From assembly GCA_036971715.1 (NCBI GenBank), contig JAVHJL010000002.1, forward strand, positions 4,310,501-4,374,500: a stretch of DNA of 64,000 nucleotides. Reading direction: 5' to 3'. Numbering within the stretch: position 1 is the stretch's first letter; every line of letters begins with the position of its first letter. This DNA comes from Arthrobotrys musiformis (lineage: Eukaryota; Ascomycota; Orbiliomycetes; Orbiliales; Orbiliaceae). The notes below the pieces were generated by a model. The model ran no database searches. It was not told the DNA's origin and saw only the letters and a list, made by a program, of their open reading frames with translations. Made by a program: the position numbers and the translations under genes. Below are positions 26,011 to 38,541 of the stretch, piece by piece.

Positions 26011-27829
26011 ATGAAAACCTCTGTTATCTCGTTTGCTGCCTCGCTGGCACTCCAGTATATCGGAGCTGCGCAAGCTGGCGTTATTACTCCATCGTCGCCT
26101 ACGGTTTCTATTAAGAACGGGACTGTACATGGGACTAAAGATCACGTTTGGAATCAGGATTACTTCTTGGGCATCCCATATGCGCGCCCACCAGTTGGGG
26201 CGCTTCGTTTCCGTCCACCTCAGTACATTAACTCTAAGCTTGGGAACATCAACGCTAAGAAGTTTGGGGTTCACTGCTATGGCTTCGGGGTATGTAGTAG
26301 ATTTACTCATTTGTAGTACCTTTATTTATGTGCTAACTTTGGATACATAGCCGGATCAAGTAGGTTTCGAGCAGTCGGAGGACTGCTTGACCCTCAATAT
26401 CGTTCGGCCGGCCGGTATTTCATCGAATGCTAAGCTTCCAGTTGCAGTCTGGATCCACGGTGGTGGATTCTTGGAGGGAGGTGCCCCGGACTACCGATAC
26501 AATATGACATTTATGGTGGATCAGTCTTCAATAATCGGGTCACCGATTATTGGCGTCTCGATTAACTATAGACTGAGTGGTTGGGGCTTTATGTCCGGCT
26601 CTGAAATGGAGGGAACTCAAAACCTCAACGCTGGATTGAAGGATCAGAGACTGGCTCTTCACTGGGTGAAAGAAAATATCAAATCCTTCGGCGGTGACCC
26701 CGCCAAGGTCACTATCTTTGGTGAATCCGCCGGCGGTGCTGCTGTTGGATTGCAACAAATTGCTTTCAATGGCCGCGATGACGGTATCTTCCGTGGTGTC
26801 GTCCAGCAGAGCGGTAGCGCTATTGCCTGGGGCCCTACTAAGTCCCCTAAGGACTTCCAAGCGGACTTTAATACTCTTGTAGCCGCTGCTGGTTGCGCTG
26901 ACGAAATTAGCCCTCTGAACTGTCTGCGAAACGCCACAGCTGCCACCCTGAATGATGTATTTGCTAATCAGTGGTGGATGCCGGTGATCGATGGCGACTT
27001 TTTGACTGGGTACGGCAGCGAAGCCTTGAAGAATGGTAGATATGTCAAGGTCCCCACTATTGTTGGTACTACCAGTGACGAGGGTGCGTCGTTTGGAACG
27101 ATAGGAGCTAATAACGATACGGATATTGCCAACTATCTCGGTAAGCCATACAAATGAAGTCTTCAAGGAATATAAATTAAATCATACATGTACTGACTTG
27201 GGATTCTTCTAGCTTCGGTCTCGGCCTGGTCACCCGCCACAATCCAAGAACTCCTTACTAAGTACCCAGCCGACGTCTCCGTCCCACCAGCTGAAAACTT
27301 CACCGGTCAGGATGACGGCACTGCGGAAAACGGTGCTGCTTACCATCGCGCTGCCGCTTTCGTTGGCGACTTCATGTTCATTGCCAACCGTCGACTCACG
27401 GCTGAGATCCTTGCTTCCCAGAATGTACCAGTCTGGAGCTTCCGATTCCGTACCTTGGTCAACGGCCTCAAAGCATACGGCGGCGCCGGTCATTTCTCAG
27501 AAGTCGGGTTTGTTTTCCATAATCTTAACGGCGACGGCTACACTGGCCCTTATGACAATGGAAACCCACTCGGTGGGCCAAAAGCGGCAGAGTACGCCGC
27601 TCTCGCGAATTACATGTGCAGGAGCTGGATTAGGTTTATTGCCCACCAGGATCCTAGAATTGGTACTAGCAATTCGGATCTGAAGTGGGTGCCTTACGCG
27701 CATGGAGCTGGCAAGAGGCAGATTGTTTTCGATATTGCCAGCACTGGTGGCTCCTATATTGAGTTTGATGACTATAGACAGGAGGGTATTGCGTTCATGA
27801 ATGAGTATGCTCTTCAGACGCAGAGGTAG
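26011..27829 (+). CDS. Secreted type-B carboxylesterase / lipase
   Basis: An alpha/beta-hydrolase of the type-B carboxylesterase family that includes the fungal Candida rugosa-type lipases, hydrolysing carboxylic or acylglycerol esters outside the cell. Three exons (26011-26289, 26351-27140, 27213-27829) give 561 residues. A signal peptide covers roughly residues 1-22 (hydrophobic, ending AQAG). The oxyanion loop is HGGGF near 129-133, the nucleophile elbow GESAGG has Ser219, and the remaining triad members are Glu337 in SDEGASF and His450 in GAGHFSEV. EDCLTLNI is the family's second signature. The first Cys-containing loop (HCYGFG) spans the first splice site. Length fits secreted fungal lipases (about 540-570). 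Several NxT/S sites are present. The precise ester preference cannot be read from sequence. Confidence 0.92.
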
Positions 27830-28385
27830 AGCTGTTGAGGGGAGGAGTTCGAGTATTGATTTAGAACGAGTGTATATATAATATTAATGTATAAGGTATA
27901 ACATGATACTTGGTCGAGTAGATGCCATTTGCTCTCGAGTATACTCGAGTCATTGTGGCCTTGGTTGCCTTCATGATCCGTCTTTGTATTGATTTTATAT
28001 TCCAGTGATCCAAAACCTGTATCAGTGCACTCATGGGACTTCTTTACCCTCGAAGTCTATAAAATTTGGTTCAAACGATTAGGCTCGTGATATCAGACCC
28101 GACGAAGAGATATATCGAGGTCGTAGCCGGACTTGTGGAGGCCGTGGTTTGAGCTTGTTGCATTTTATGCGTTGCAGAATGTTCCGGCAGGCAGCAGGAT
28201 TCCAAAACCTAACCCGGTTTCGCCTTCAGCTTCCTAACATCGCCTTTCGACTTCCCTCAACCTCCCAGACATCACCGAATCCCAAACTACATCCAATTCC
28301 ACAGACGCGCCTTCCTTTCGACATCCAATTTCAATCGACTCCCTTCCGATTCGCTATACTTCCTTCTCGTCGCCAAATTCACGCC
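27830..28385. other. intergenic and yra1 promoter/leader
   Basis: No gene. The last 180 bases are pyrimidine-rich and open in frame on the plus strand, but the Met at 28386 starts the conserved UAP56-binding motif, so the upstream codons are taken as 5' leader. Confidence 0.5.
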
Positions 28386-30359
28386 ATGGCTGACAACGGG
28401 TCCATTCTTGATCGCGCCCTCGACGAGATCGTGGCCGACAGATCTGTATGTACCCGCGAAAACCCCTGACCGTTGCAGCTGCATCCAGGAATCCTCGCTG
28501 ACCGTTTTTCCCGCCTCAGACAAACAATCGGAATCGCAGACGCGGTCCTGGAAATCGTACTCCTAGAGATGGCGTTTCAAAGGTGCGGCGCTCCTCCGTT
28601 CTCTACTCTGCAGTGTGACACAAGGCTAACCCTGGAGCTTTCTAGGCGTGTTCTCCTCCTTCTCCTCCTCCCTCCTTCTCCTCATACTCTTGATATAATA
28701 CCATCATCATCTACCTCATATTGAACCTGTATTGGTCGGCAAACTGTGCTTTTGTGTTACCTGTGTGACACTCGAACCTCGCCGTCATTGCAATATCTCG
28801 CTGTTAGCCAGGACAAGCCCCCCCATCAGAGCAACCTACAGAGCTTTCGCCTCTAGTTCTCGCCCTCTAGCGTCTTAGTCAGCTGCTTGTTCTTCTCGCA
28901 AGCCCCGACAGCCTTATGGATATGGCGATTGGCACCTCCGACGTTTATCTTCTATTACTACGACGAGGGGGAAACGACCTTGGATGATACTATATCGTCT
29001 TCCTTCCTTATGGCACATTTTTGACTAGATATTTTGCGCTTTTTATGTCGACTATACTGCTTTCTCTCCCCACTTACAGATTTTGCTAACCCTTATTGGG
29101 CCTCTTCTTCCCGGTGATTCTTTGCAGCAATCTCGACCTCAACGTGATGCTCCTCGGTATATATCTCTTTATAACCCCCCTGCTTGGAACTACTTACCAG
29201 TCTCTGTGATACTAATATTTTGTCCCTTTCTGCTTTGTTAGAGGCAATTGGGTCCATGATAAATACGACGATGGCAACAACTACCGCGCCCGAGAACCCC
29301 GCAACGACGGTGGAAATCGCGAGCCCCATCGGTATGGCATCCGCTTTTCAAAACTTGCGTGGTCTGCGCCTACTAACCCGTATTATAGTAGCTCGAAAAT
29401 TCGTGTCGAGAATCTTCATTATGACCTCGGCGAGGCTGATCTGAGAGTATGTTTGGACATTGGCGAGTAACAACCTGTTAGAAGAACAGCCCTCACTAAC
29501 ATTTTGGGATGTAGGACGTTTTCAGCCGCGTTGGTGACATTCGCAGGATCGATATTATGTATGTAGAGTTGCTTATCACACCGCTTTGACCTTCCTTGAC
29601 TAATGTTTGTCGAAATATAGGTACGACAAAGCTGGGCGTTCCGAAGGCATTGCTACCGTCCTATACGCAACTGCAGATGAAGCACTGCTTGCAGTCGACC
29701 AATTCGACGGCGCGAATGCCAAGGGTCAGCCCATTCGCGTCAAGCTTGCGTTTCAGCATGAGCGTGGGCCCGGTGGGCCTGGAGGACGTCGCGGTGGCCA
29801 TGGAGGTGGCCATGGAGGTGTTAATGCAAGCGAAGGCCGCTCCTTGTTCGAAAGGGTCTCTGGAGGGCAAGATGCCGAGACGGATGAAAACTCTGATCGC
29901 AGGTCTGCACAGCGCAGAGGTGGTGGCCCACCAAGGAATGTTCAGGAAATGAGACAGAATGCTAAAGAGTTGGGAATTGACCGCTATATCCCCGGTGAAC
30001 GCGGCGGGTCGCGAGATAGAAGACAGCCACCCAGACGCGGAGGGATGGGCGGCGAACGAGAAAGACGTCGTGATGGTGGTGGACGCGGAGGCAGAGGTGG
30101 AGACAGGGGAGGCGAGCGAGGCGATAGGACCGGCGGTGCCCATCGACCAAAGAAGACGGCCGAAGAGCTGGATGCCGAGATGAACGACTATTGGGGCAAC
30201 GCCAGTGCCGACACTACCGTCCAGAGCGCCTTTGGGCCCGGTGGAACTGGTGAGATCGCTCAACAGCAACAGCAACCGCAGAATGGCGGCAGTTCCTTCA
30301 TGGACCAGGTCAACGCTGCAGCCCAGTCCTCGGCAATAGATGTGGATGAGGACTTGTAG
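28386..30359 (+). CDS. mRNA export adaptor Yra1/Mlo3 (ALYREF family)
   Basis: An RNA-annealing export factor of the TREX complex that hands mRNA from the DEAD-box protein Sub2/UAP56 to the Mex67 export receptor in the nucleus. Seven exons (28386-28445, 28520-28582, 29128-29156, 29242-29331, 29389-29446, 29515-29558, 29621-30359) keep phase and give 360 residues. The N-terminal UAP56-binding motif is LDRALDEIV; an Arg-rich region follows (NRNRRRGPGNR, NWVHDKYDDG). The RRM has RNP2 KIRVENLHYDL and RNP1 GRSEGIATVLY, then FDGANAKGQPI. The C-terminal half is RGG-rich and ends with a second motif, ELDAEMNDYWG. Exon 3 is only 29 nt. Intron 2 is 545 nt, several-fold longer than the others here, which recalls the long regulatory intron of budding yeast YRA1. 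Confidence 0.93.
28583..29127 (+). other. 545-nt intron of the yra1-like gene
   Basis: Bounded by a weak donor GTGCGG and a CTTTGCAG acceptor with a CTAAC branch site about 40 nt upstream. Phase 0 on the left and a 29-nt exon on the right restore the reading frame exactly into the conserved NWVHDKY block. The neighbouring introns of the same gene are 57-85 nt. A weak donor plus great length is the arrangement that permits splicing-based autoregulation in yeast YRA1; here it is an inference. Confidence 0.7.
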
Positions 30360-33300
30360 GTTGCGCGACACGGAACCATTTTTTTTCACTCGCGATCAGC
30401 AGCACGGACGATAGAATGGACGGATTTTGATCTAAGGGAGGGGAAAGATAACCCCCAATTCACTTTTGAACCTTGTATTACTATAACACATATTCTTCTG
30501 AAATTCGACGAAACACACGCATGAGATAGGGACGATATGAATCTGCTTTTTTTTTTTTGCTCTTTGTTTTTCTGGTTTATTATCATAGAACGATCTTTCT
30601 TGAGCAAAATCAAATCAAAATCTCCGGTTTCCTATTTGCAGTCACGGATTTCTACCAACGATGCACTCGTGCAATTGTAAAACCTTCTCTGCTGAGTAGG
30701 GCGGTTTTATCTGGAGGGGCGGTTCGGACCGGTTGGCAGTCGGGGCTGAGGATTAAGACGAATATTGCGCTAGTGCGCATAATGGTTACATTAGAAGCTA
30801 GTTTAAGGTATTGGAACGCCACACCCGAATACTTATCATATAATTACTTAAGTATATAAACCTCTCCCGTTTATTGATATGAGATGTGACGCCGCAATCA
30901 CTATCACGGTTTAGTTACACCGTTGGCTAGTAATTAAAATTTGCGGTTGCATCTTAGCGTTTTGGAAAACGGATACTTAATCGATCATTGAATTTGGGAG
31001 CATCACGGTGCTACTATAATATGTCATTCCGCTCTTCGAAAATATATGATGAGGGTTTTATATGGACTTTGTGGATTTTTCTACTTTTCCCAAGGAGGAT
31101 AATATATAGCGTACATTTTTTTGTAAGGTTAATTCTTTAAGTTTTACCAAATTTTATCCAAGTGCTCGAACACCCTAGGGCTAGCTTGCATTTTTCATGT
31201 ACAACAGCCATACAGAGTATGATAACTAAGCACCTAGCTACTCATTGGGCGGATGAGCTTTTTTTCCCCTCTGGCCTTACTCCTATCGCATGTGTTACTG
31301 GTGTAATCCACCCGTCCCACGGCACGCCGACGCTTGGCTCGTATATACAGGCTGGGATATTAATATATTTATAACAAAGCGCTAAGAGTACTGTAGAATG
31401 TAGACATGTATCCTACGTATTCAATTTAATCGAATGCCTGGAACCTAGCTGAGATGGATAATATTCTTTACTGAACCATTTTTTATCACTAATCGATTAT
31501 ATCGCCGTGCTGGTGGTAGGATTGTTTCGAGTTGATGCTGAGACTTTCCTTTAGGGGATTATTTAACGCCAAAGTCGCATTCGCAGGTCTCGGCAGGGGG
31601 ATATCGACTATTGGCGGATTCGAAGCTAGAATATAGGAGTTAGACTACGTGTATTTCTAATGCAAGGAATTAGGGGGTGCCTCGGTGAACCGGTGCAAAT
31701 TTTGTATATGTACATGTATACAATTGCTTTCTTCTAGATCTGGCTTATGTTTCGATAACTGTGCTTACAGTAAGTAAGTAAAGAAGTACATAAGCAAGTG
31801 GACACAGAGATTTTTGTCCTGTAGTCATCTCAAGGGTAAGGAGGGCTTTATATTAATACAAAGGCGCGGCACGGCCTTGGTCCAAACTCTTGGGCTCTTG
31901 GACGCCATTGTTATCGTACCATTATGTGCCGATCTTGAGTATAACTATTTTAGAGGTCTCAATCTACCACACTCGTCGAGCAGGTTTCTTTTGGTTAGTC
32001 GAATGGGACTTTGAGGGCTAGATTCCGTTTGAAAAAAATTTGGTTTCCTTCTGATGTTTGATATTTATGCGGGAACTCCGCAATACCACGGCTGCCATCT
32101 CTACGGTTTGATACGTATCTCCGTCTTGGGTGCGTGGGGTGCTAGTGATTAGCATCATGTAGCCCGGATATTCGGATGCACGTATGCTGGAAAGAAAAAC
32201 TTTCAATTATGCAAAAAAACACAAAAAAGCCTGTATCATTTTATTAACTATTTAGGAGGTTTGGCAGAGGTGCACACTGCGAGTGTGTTCTCGAAAATTA
32301 GGACAACGGGTTTGAATAACAAGTGCAAGGGATATTTTCGACGAATTGAGTATATCTATCATCTGGCACCTCCTGAGCTTTAGGCCGTTCTCCGCGAGGT
32401 CCATGCCGGAAATCAAGCGAGTTAGGCTAGCTGAGCCCTGGGGTAGGAGGTCTAGGTCATTAGGTACTAATTGGCAATTGTTGATTTGTGGAACTATTTT
32501 TTTGTACGCTCTTGTTCTGTGAACTAGTTGTGGATTTGGGGATCTGGGCTTCGTACGGTATGCCGCCGTACCCGATAGTGATGTTGAGATAGCTAACAAC
32601 CGTTTCTCTTTGACCAACTGAAAGTTGTTTATTGTGCGACCTGTCCGTTGAACAAGTTTTGTTATTGCAAACTTATTAGGTTTCGGGAGCTAAATATTCT
32701 ACCTATCTTATCATTTGTAAAAATTTGATATCTAGAAGGCCTCTCGAGCTCGGGCGTGCATTTTGGACAGTGATTTTCTTTTAGTTTATGATTGCCGTTT
32801 CTTTGTGTTTACGAGGTATATATGTGGATTTGAATGCGGGGTAGCTATCCTGGATATCTTCGAGAAACGTGGTACGGATTCCAGCGCGTGGGCTAGCTGT
32901 AAATACATGAATGTGCTACATGACCGTGAAATGAAGCAGTGAGTTCTATATTTTGGTTACAAGACTAGTTCTACACCGACTTCGTATGGTCGATGTATCC
33001 GATAGGGGGGTTAGGAGGCATCTGGATTGAATATGGTTTTACCACGTGGAAATTAAAATATTAGGATTACTATCTTCTCAAGATATTTATCTTGAAGTTT
33101 GGAATGTGGATGGATAAGTTGTGTCGTGACGAGGTTTTGTGGCTTGATGGAATTAATTCGACTACAGGAAGCAGCGGGATCGTGAGAACGCCACAAAGGT
33201 GAAGGGAAAGTGAGACATATTTTTACGTTGTAAGATCTATGAACACTAGTAAGAGTATCTTTTAGGCAGTCCTGGGGCCGGTTGGTTTTGTCTGGAGCTC

Positions 33301-36166
33301 TTTGTTGGGAGCACGGTCGGGTGAGTAGGTCGCAAAAAGGCATAGATCACTCTAGTTTATGAGACAAAAGGATAACCAACTTGAAATCTTCGAGACGGCA
33401 TTCGACCTCGGCGCTTCAGTAAAATTCTGCCGTCATGTTGGGAGTAGAGATTATTGTTGTGAATAAATTTGTATTACTATATTATTGCTCAAGGCTACAG
33501 TATCCCATACATGACTCCCATGATGCAAGGGAGATATCGTCCCTGTCATACTCATCAAACGGACTCTAGGTGCTGGTGCTACAGTTCCACCCAAGGCCAT
33601 GTGCCGCAAAAAGTCGTATCGGGATGATCGGAAATGCCTGGCGTCGGGACGATAAATCGGAGTTCTCTTTTCTCTCTAATCTCTTTGCCGATGGAAGGTT
33701 TCTTGACACAACCGCCAGCGGGTGGGGAAACTTTTCTTGTCGGGACGATAAACAGCGGGTTCCTTCTGTTTCTTTTGCGGGGGATGATAGCCGATATCTT
33801 GGAGGTCGGATTTATTGCATATCCCAGAATTTTTGTATGGCTTCGTCGTCGGAGCTAGGTAGTATAGTTTGCGGCCCTGGCTGTTGTGAGGGAACCCGGT
33901 ATATGTTAGTATGGGCTCATAAAACCCAAAATCCCAGGGGCCGAAGTTCAAGATGGTATGGGATGTGAAGCTTCCGTTGGAAGTCTCGCGAGTGATTTAT
34001 ATTATGCTTACATTTGGCTGGTCTACCACTTTTGTGGATGTCAAGGGGATTGCGAGAGCGAAGTTGCATGTAAGGATGGAAAGAAGGAAGAAGATCGAGG
34101 CCTGCATCGTCTATTCTGATTTCCCCAGATATGCGCAGGGATTCGAACTGTAGAACTTAAAAAAAAGGCTATCTTTTCATTTGGAATCGAATCGAAGGGA
34201 AGATCAAGCAAGGTCGACAAGGGAAAAATCAACGGTGGTAAGGAATGGCGATTATATACTCCAAACAAGCATATATATATTCGGAACGAAGTTCGAAGGA
34301 ATGACGAAAAGAAAAAAAAGGTTAAAAGGAAGGTGATAGATGATCTCTACAAGGTAGTTCTCCGCATTTGCAAATCTTTACAAGTTTCAGGAAACAAGAT
34401 TGGATTTTATAGGTTTATGTTTTAGGAGGAGCCGCGTCCGGATCCCGGCATCATGACTGGGGCATCATGCTCAGTGCTTTGTGCATTCCAGTGTCCCCCC
34501 GAAGCGTCGGCACTGCAATTCCGGATGGTTCTTACCCGTTTAAGAGAGACCGGACTGCTATTGGGCATGGCAGTGGGTCGGAATGTCTGGGCACATGAGT
34601 ATTCTCCTCTATTGTACTATAATGCTGGGCTTGCAAACGTAAGCTGGAAGCATTTGTTTCTTGGCAATAGGGATCTGGGAGCACCGGCACTTTGAAGGGG
34701 CAAGGATTGAAACAATACCTTTTTTAGGGGGAGGTCGCACGAGACCAGTACAACTTCTCGTGTTAATTACATCTTCTGATTCTGCACGCATTATAATGCA
34801 TATTGTTTTCGCTCTCGAGCAGTCAGGCCTTTAAGGAGGGGTTTTTTTTTTCGTGTTCAACTAGTCTTGAGACCTGGTCTTGGCGGTAGGCATTTTATGT
34901 TGCATTTTGTCGCGAAATACGCCGTTTCGGGCATGTTGACTACACTAGCGACACCGTCTGTCGGTGGATATTCGTGACGTCAGTAGGTAGCTTTAAAGCG
35001 CTTTCTCTACGGAATTTCCGTTACCCGTTAGATTACTGAGCGAGGCGCATTTCGACGAGAAAACTTTGCGTTTCAACTGGGAGGACAATTGGCAATTTGA
35101 CCTTGTCAACTGGTGGCCGGGATAGTTGTCAAAACATGTAAACGGAGACCCACATAGTCGGAAAACCCGATTCAACGAGGGTACGGTACGTGTATACAAT
35201 ATCTACGCGGTAGGTACTTAAGTAGCTATAAAGTCGCCCTCGAGTATCTTTCTTCATGTTAAAAGTAGCTTTTTGAAAAAATTCGAGACAGTCAGAAAAC
35301 AAATTTAAGCTGTTTGAGGGAAAATTTAAGCTTAAAGTTGTATCTGGCCCAGAATGGTGTTACAATGGTTCTAGGTACCAGCTGTGCCGGATCCGAGTCA
35401 TGCATGTACTGTAGCAATGGCTCCACAATTGCTGAAATCCCTAACTTTAGATTATCTATGTTATCTATCGTATGATATTGGGTTATGCTACCCCTATCTC
35501 GATACTTATCAGATCGATAGATTCGACTCTGACTCTTGAAATCATCTCGTGATCCAAATTACGGTGTACCTACGTCTTTTTTCGATAGTGCAGCATGTAG
35601 TCGTAAGTACGACGTAGCCCGCATCGATCGCTTCCCGGATCCTGGCAGTTAACGTTGTTCACGGGGCCCAATCGATTAAAGCCTCGATGACGGAACGGGC
35701 AGTGATGATGCTATCGATAATGTAGAATTCCGGGTTTATGCATGCATCATGACCGCGGTACCGTCGATCGGGCTTGGCGGAATTATAGGATTGATGGCAG
35801 GATGCCAGCCCGCAGGTTTCGCCTCTTGTGGCAATTTCAGATAGCTTGGGATGGTTCATGAATTTTTGGTTTTAAAAATTAATTTTAAGTCCGACGGCAA
35901 ATAATTTATCATAGCGTTCGATACCCGATAGCAGCAGCAGATCTGCGGAACGCTGGGAACGGCTTATTCCCAATAGTTCTACGGAATCGCGGGCTCTAGT
36001 GCTTTAAGAGCAATTTTGTAAATTGATATTGGTGTGCAATATATGCCCACATGCATACGTATGAGGCGCCGCCATAGCGCCACCCCGGCAGGGGACAAAT
36101 GAGATGTTTTAGGAGTTCGAAGACATGCAGGCTGGTCCTGACTGACTCAACACAAAAAGCATGAAT
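30360..36166. other. 5.8-kb gene-free stretch
   Basis: No supported coding region on either strand. Composition is mixed and AT-leaning, with no transposase, reverse transcriptase or other element protein visible in any frame. ORFs are short and mutually overlapping. The left end holds the yra1 terminator region. May be decayed repeat DNA. Confidence 0.45.
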
Positions 36167-36845
36167 TTACAAAATGTCAACCGTGTTGTTGCTCAGGATA
36201 TCAGAATTCCTGAGGATGTTCAAGCCGGTCTCGCCACCCTCCACTGGCAAATCGATGGGCACTGAGGTTGCTCCACCATTGGCACTAGGTAAACCCTTTA
36301 AGATATCTCCAATTGGAGCTAAAATGTTTGGGATGTTATATCATTCGGGCTGGCGGATCTTAGTCGTAAATCCTGCGAGATCATATACGAGTTAGAATCT
36401 TCAAATTCCCCGAACTCCAAGAAGGCAAAATAGTGCACGGTGAAGGGGAATTGTATTACCGAATCTCTAGGGACGTTCGAGATAGTCTTCACTGGCGAAT
36501 CGGTGGGCGAGTCGGCGGGCACTGGTGGTTTATCGGGGAGCAAAGACCTCAAGAGGTCCGTAATCACTTCTACCAAGTCTCGGGCGTTATATCCTTCGGG
36601 CTGGCGGACCTTGGGATTAAATGCTATGAGGTCATATATGCGTTAGAATCTTCAAATTCCCCGAACCCCAAGAACACGAAGCTTTGCATAGTAGAGGAAA
36701 ATTATGTACCTGACGGTACAGTCTGGGGACGACACAAGGATAATTATATTACTGCAGGATTTTGTACTGGAAGGGCAACCACTGGGGGGATCAAAACCCC
36801 GATAGCCAATGCGAAGGCTGAGAAATGTTGGAGCGAGATATGCAT
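36167..36845 (-). pseudogene. decayed small secreted-protein locus with internal tandem duplication
   Basis: Read on the minus strand, a Met at 36845 opens a textbook signal peptide (MHISLQHFSAFALAIG, then LIPPVVALPV). Downstream are two diverged copies, 251 bp apart, of a block that contains an intron 3' end (TTCTAAC branch, then TAG or CAG) followed by an exon reading KVRQPEGYN in the upstream copy and KIRQPE-stop-YN in the downstream copy. The upstream copy continues open for about 55 residues (VEVITDLLRSLLPDKPP); the downstream one continues in frame, apart from the single TGA, to a stop at 36167-36169. I cannot build an intact model: the exon joining the signal peptide to the first block would require a 30-nt intron, and the phases of the two blocks disagree. 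The family is not recognised. Likely a degenerate secreted protein; a working gene with an unusual structure is less likely. Confidence 0.45.
36215..36718. repeat. diverged 251-bp tandem duplication
   Basis: Two copies, approximately 36215-36466 and 36467-36718. The clearest shared piece is GTTAGAATCTTCAAATTCCC, at 36391 and again at 36642, followed in both by CGAAC. Flanking parts also align with substitutions and small indels, including CACTGGC and TTCGGGCTGGCGGA segments. The copies sit in the secreted-protein locus and each carries an intron end. Confidence 0.8.
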
Positions 36846-38541
36846 GTTTCGCTTTTGATTTGTTTGGTTCAAGAATAGGCTTTCCTGGTCAGAGGAGACT
36901 TGATAGTTTCTATCTGCCGTGGCCCGTACGTGAGTTTAATTTTAGGGTTTAAAGCTATCTATCGTTGGTTGTAGTATACGTAGGGTTTGTCAGAGCTTAA
37001 CGATTGATGAGTCTGAGTCTATTCGATGGAGTTTGAACTGGTGATAAATGTTTTAGGGGAGTATCGTTATTAATATATCTTAATTCTTCTTCTCTCAACT
37101 TCAAAGTTATTGGTTGATATGGTCTATCTTTATTCATCTCTATTATTTAATTTGGGAGTGGGCTTTACATATGCAAACGAGCGTTCTGACTAGACACGGT
37201 GAATGAGCGGGATCAATTTTCAATTTTAACAATAATCTGAAAAGCCTTTGCCACAATCGAACCTTATTCTCCGGTATACAGTTGGGTCTCGTGATATACT
37301 AACAAATCGCAAATTGTGGGAGCCTAGGCGCCTACAAGTTATGTACTACGGACAAGACGTACCAAATCGCTGTCCAACTGTGTAACTGCATCAATGGGGG
37401 CAAAATATGTTGGAAGGACAGTGATGACTCGATGAAATCTAGAGCAACCTAGATCTAGACCGTCTCCAAAGCCGGAGCTGGGCTTTGTTGTGCGACCACC
37501 TGGATTAATTTTGGTACGGGAAACGAACTCAGTTGTATTGATTTGGAAGGGGTTTCTTACACTCTAGGTGCCCACTGAGAGGTGTGCCAGTACACTAAGA
37601 TACGACGTGCGTACGGGATACCTGAATAGCTGTCGGTAATATCATATTGCCGAGTATCTACACTTAGTTGGGTATGCTTTCTTTCTTCAAAGCAAAGTCT
37701 TCGAGAGCCTCGTAACCGCAGTATCGGGCTTTCAGGCTTGCAAGCCAACATAGTGTGGTATCGCTATAGATATAACTGTGCAACAAAGTTTTGGGCCAAC
37801 AGGATAAGTACTTTTTCTGCATTTTGGCCGCTATGCGGAGATACTCAGACCGTCCCTGATTGCCCCCCAATATCAACCATTCCAATAGAGTGTCGAGACT
37901 GCCCCAATTGCCCAATACTTCTGTGTTGATCGCCGACAAAATACAACATGGTCACACACAGAATACCCACGTGACCCATACAACCTCCCCTTTTTGTTCC
38001 GCGATATGCAAGCAGCTCTCCTTTCCCAAACTTCCTGCGCTCAAAATTTCCTCCGGCCCGCGGTGCTAAATTTTACCATCTCCAAAACTCTGGGGTAATT
38101 GATTGTATGTTTAGAGTGCCATGGCAGCGAAAAATGGTGGTGATATCACGACCGAGACCGATGGTCTGTTGTCGTGGTAACCAATACAACCCTTGTACGA
38201 CCCGAACAACACCAACAAACCGGGACCATGGAACTCGTCTTCGTGATCACATCTGCATCCCGCAGCCAAGGATTTTTCTGAACAACGGTTTCGCGTATTT
38301 AGCCTTATCACAATCGCTTCCAGAGTCTTGGGAGGCCTCTTTAATTTCTTGGTCTTTTCGGGTTTTCTATGTTTGGATTTGGGTTGTTTTGGTGATACTA
38401 CCGTTATACATTCCTGACGACTGACGACGGTATATTGGGACTGGAGGCTACTATTGAACTTGACGACAAACAATACACTCCTGGGTCTAAATATCCCTTA
38501 CCTCACCAACGAAGTATTCATTCGATACCCCCACCGCGGCC
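36846..38541. other. intergenic
   Basis: No supported gene. ORFs between 37557 and 38473 overlap on both strands without recognisable features. Right end is the promoter region of the GT8-like gene, which is pyrimidine-rich. Confidence 0.45.

Noticed and set aside
33570..33968. 132-residue plus-strand ORF with a short internal CGGGACGATAAA direct repeat
   Set aside because: Composition is not protein-like and the opposite strand is equally open; the repeat is only about 13 bp.
30360..36166. Transposon or retroelement body
   Set aside because: No reverse transcriptase, integrase, transposase or terminal repeats were seen in any frame; only anonymous AT-leaning DNA.
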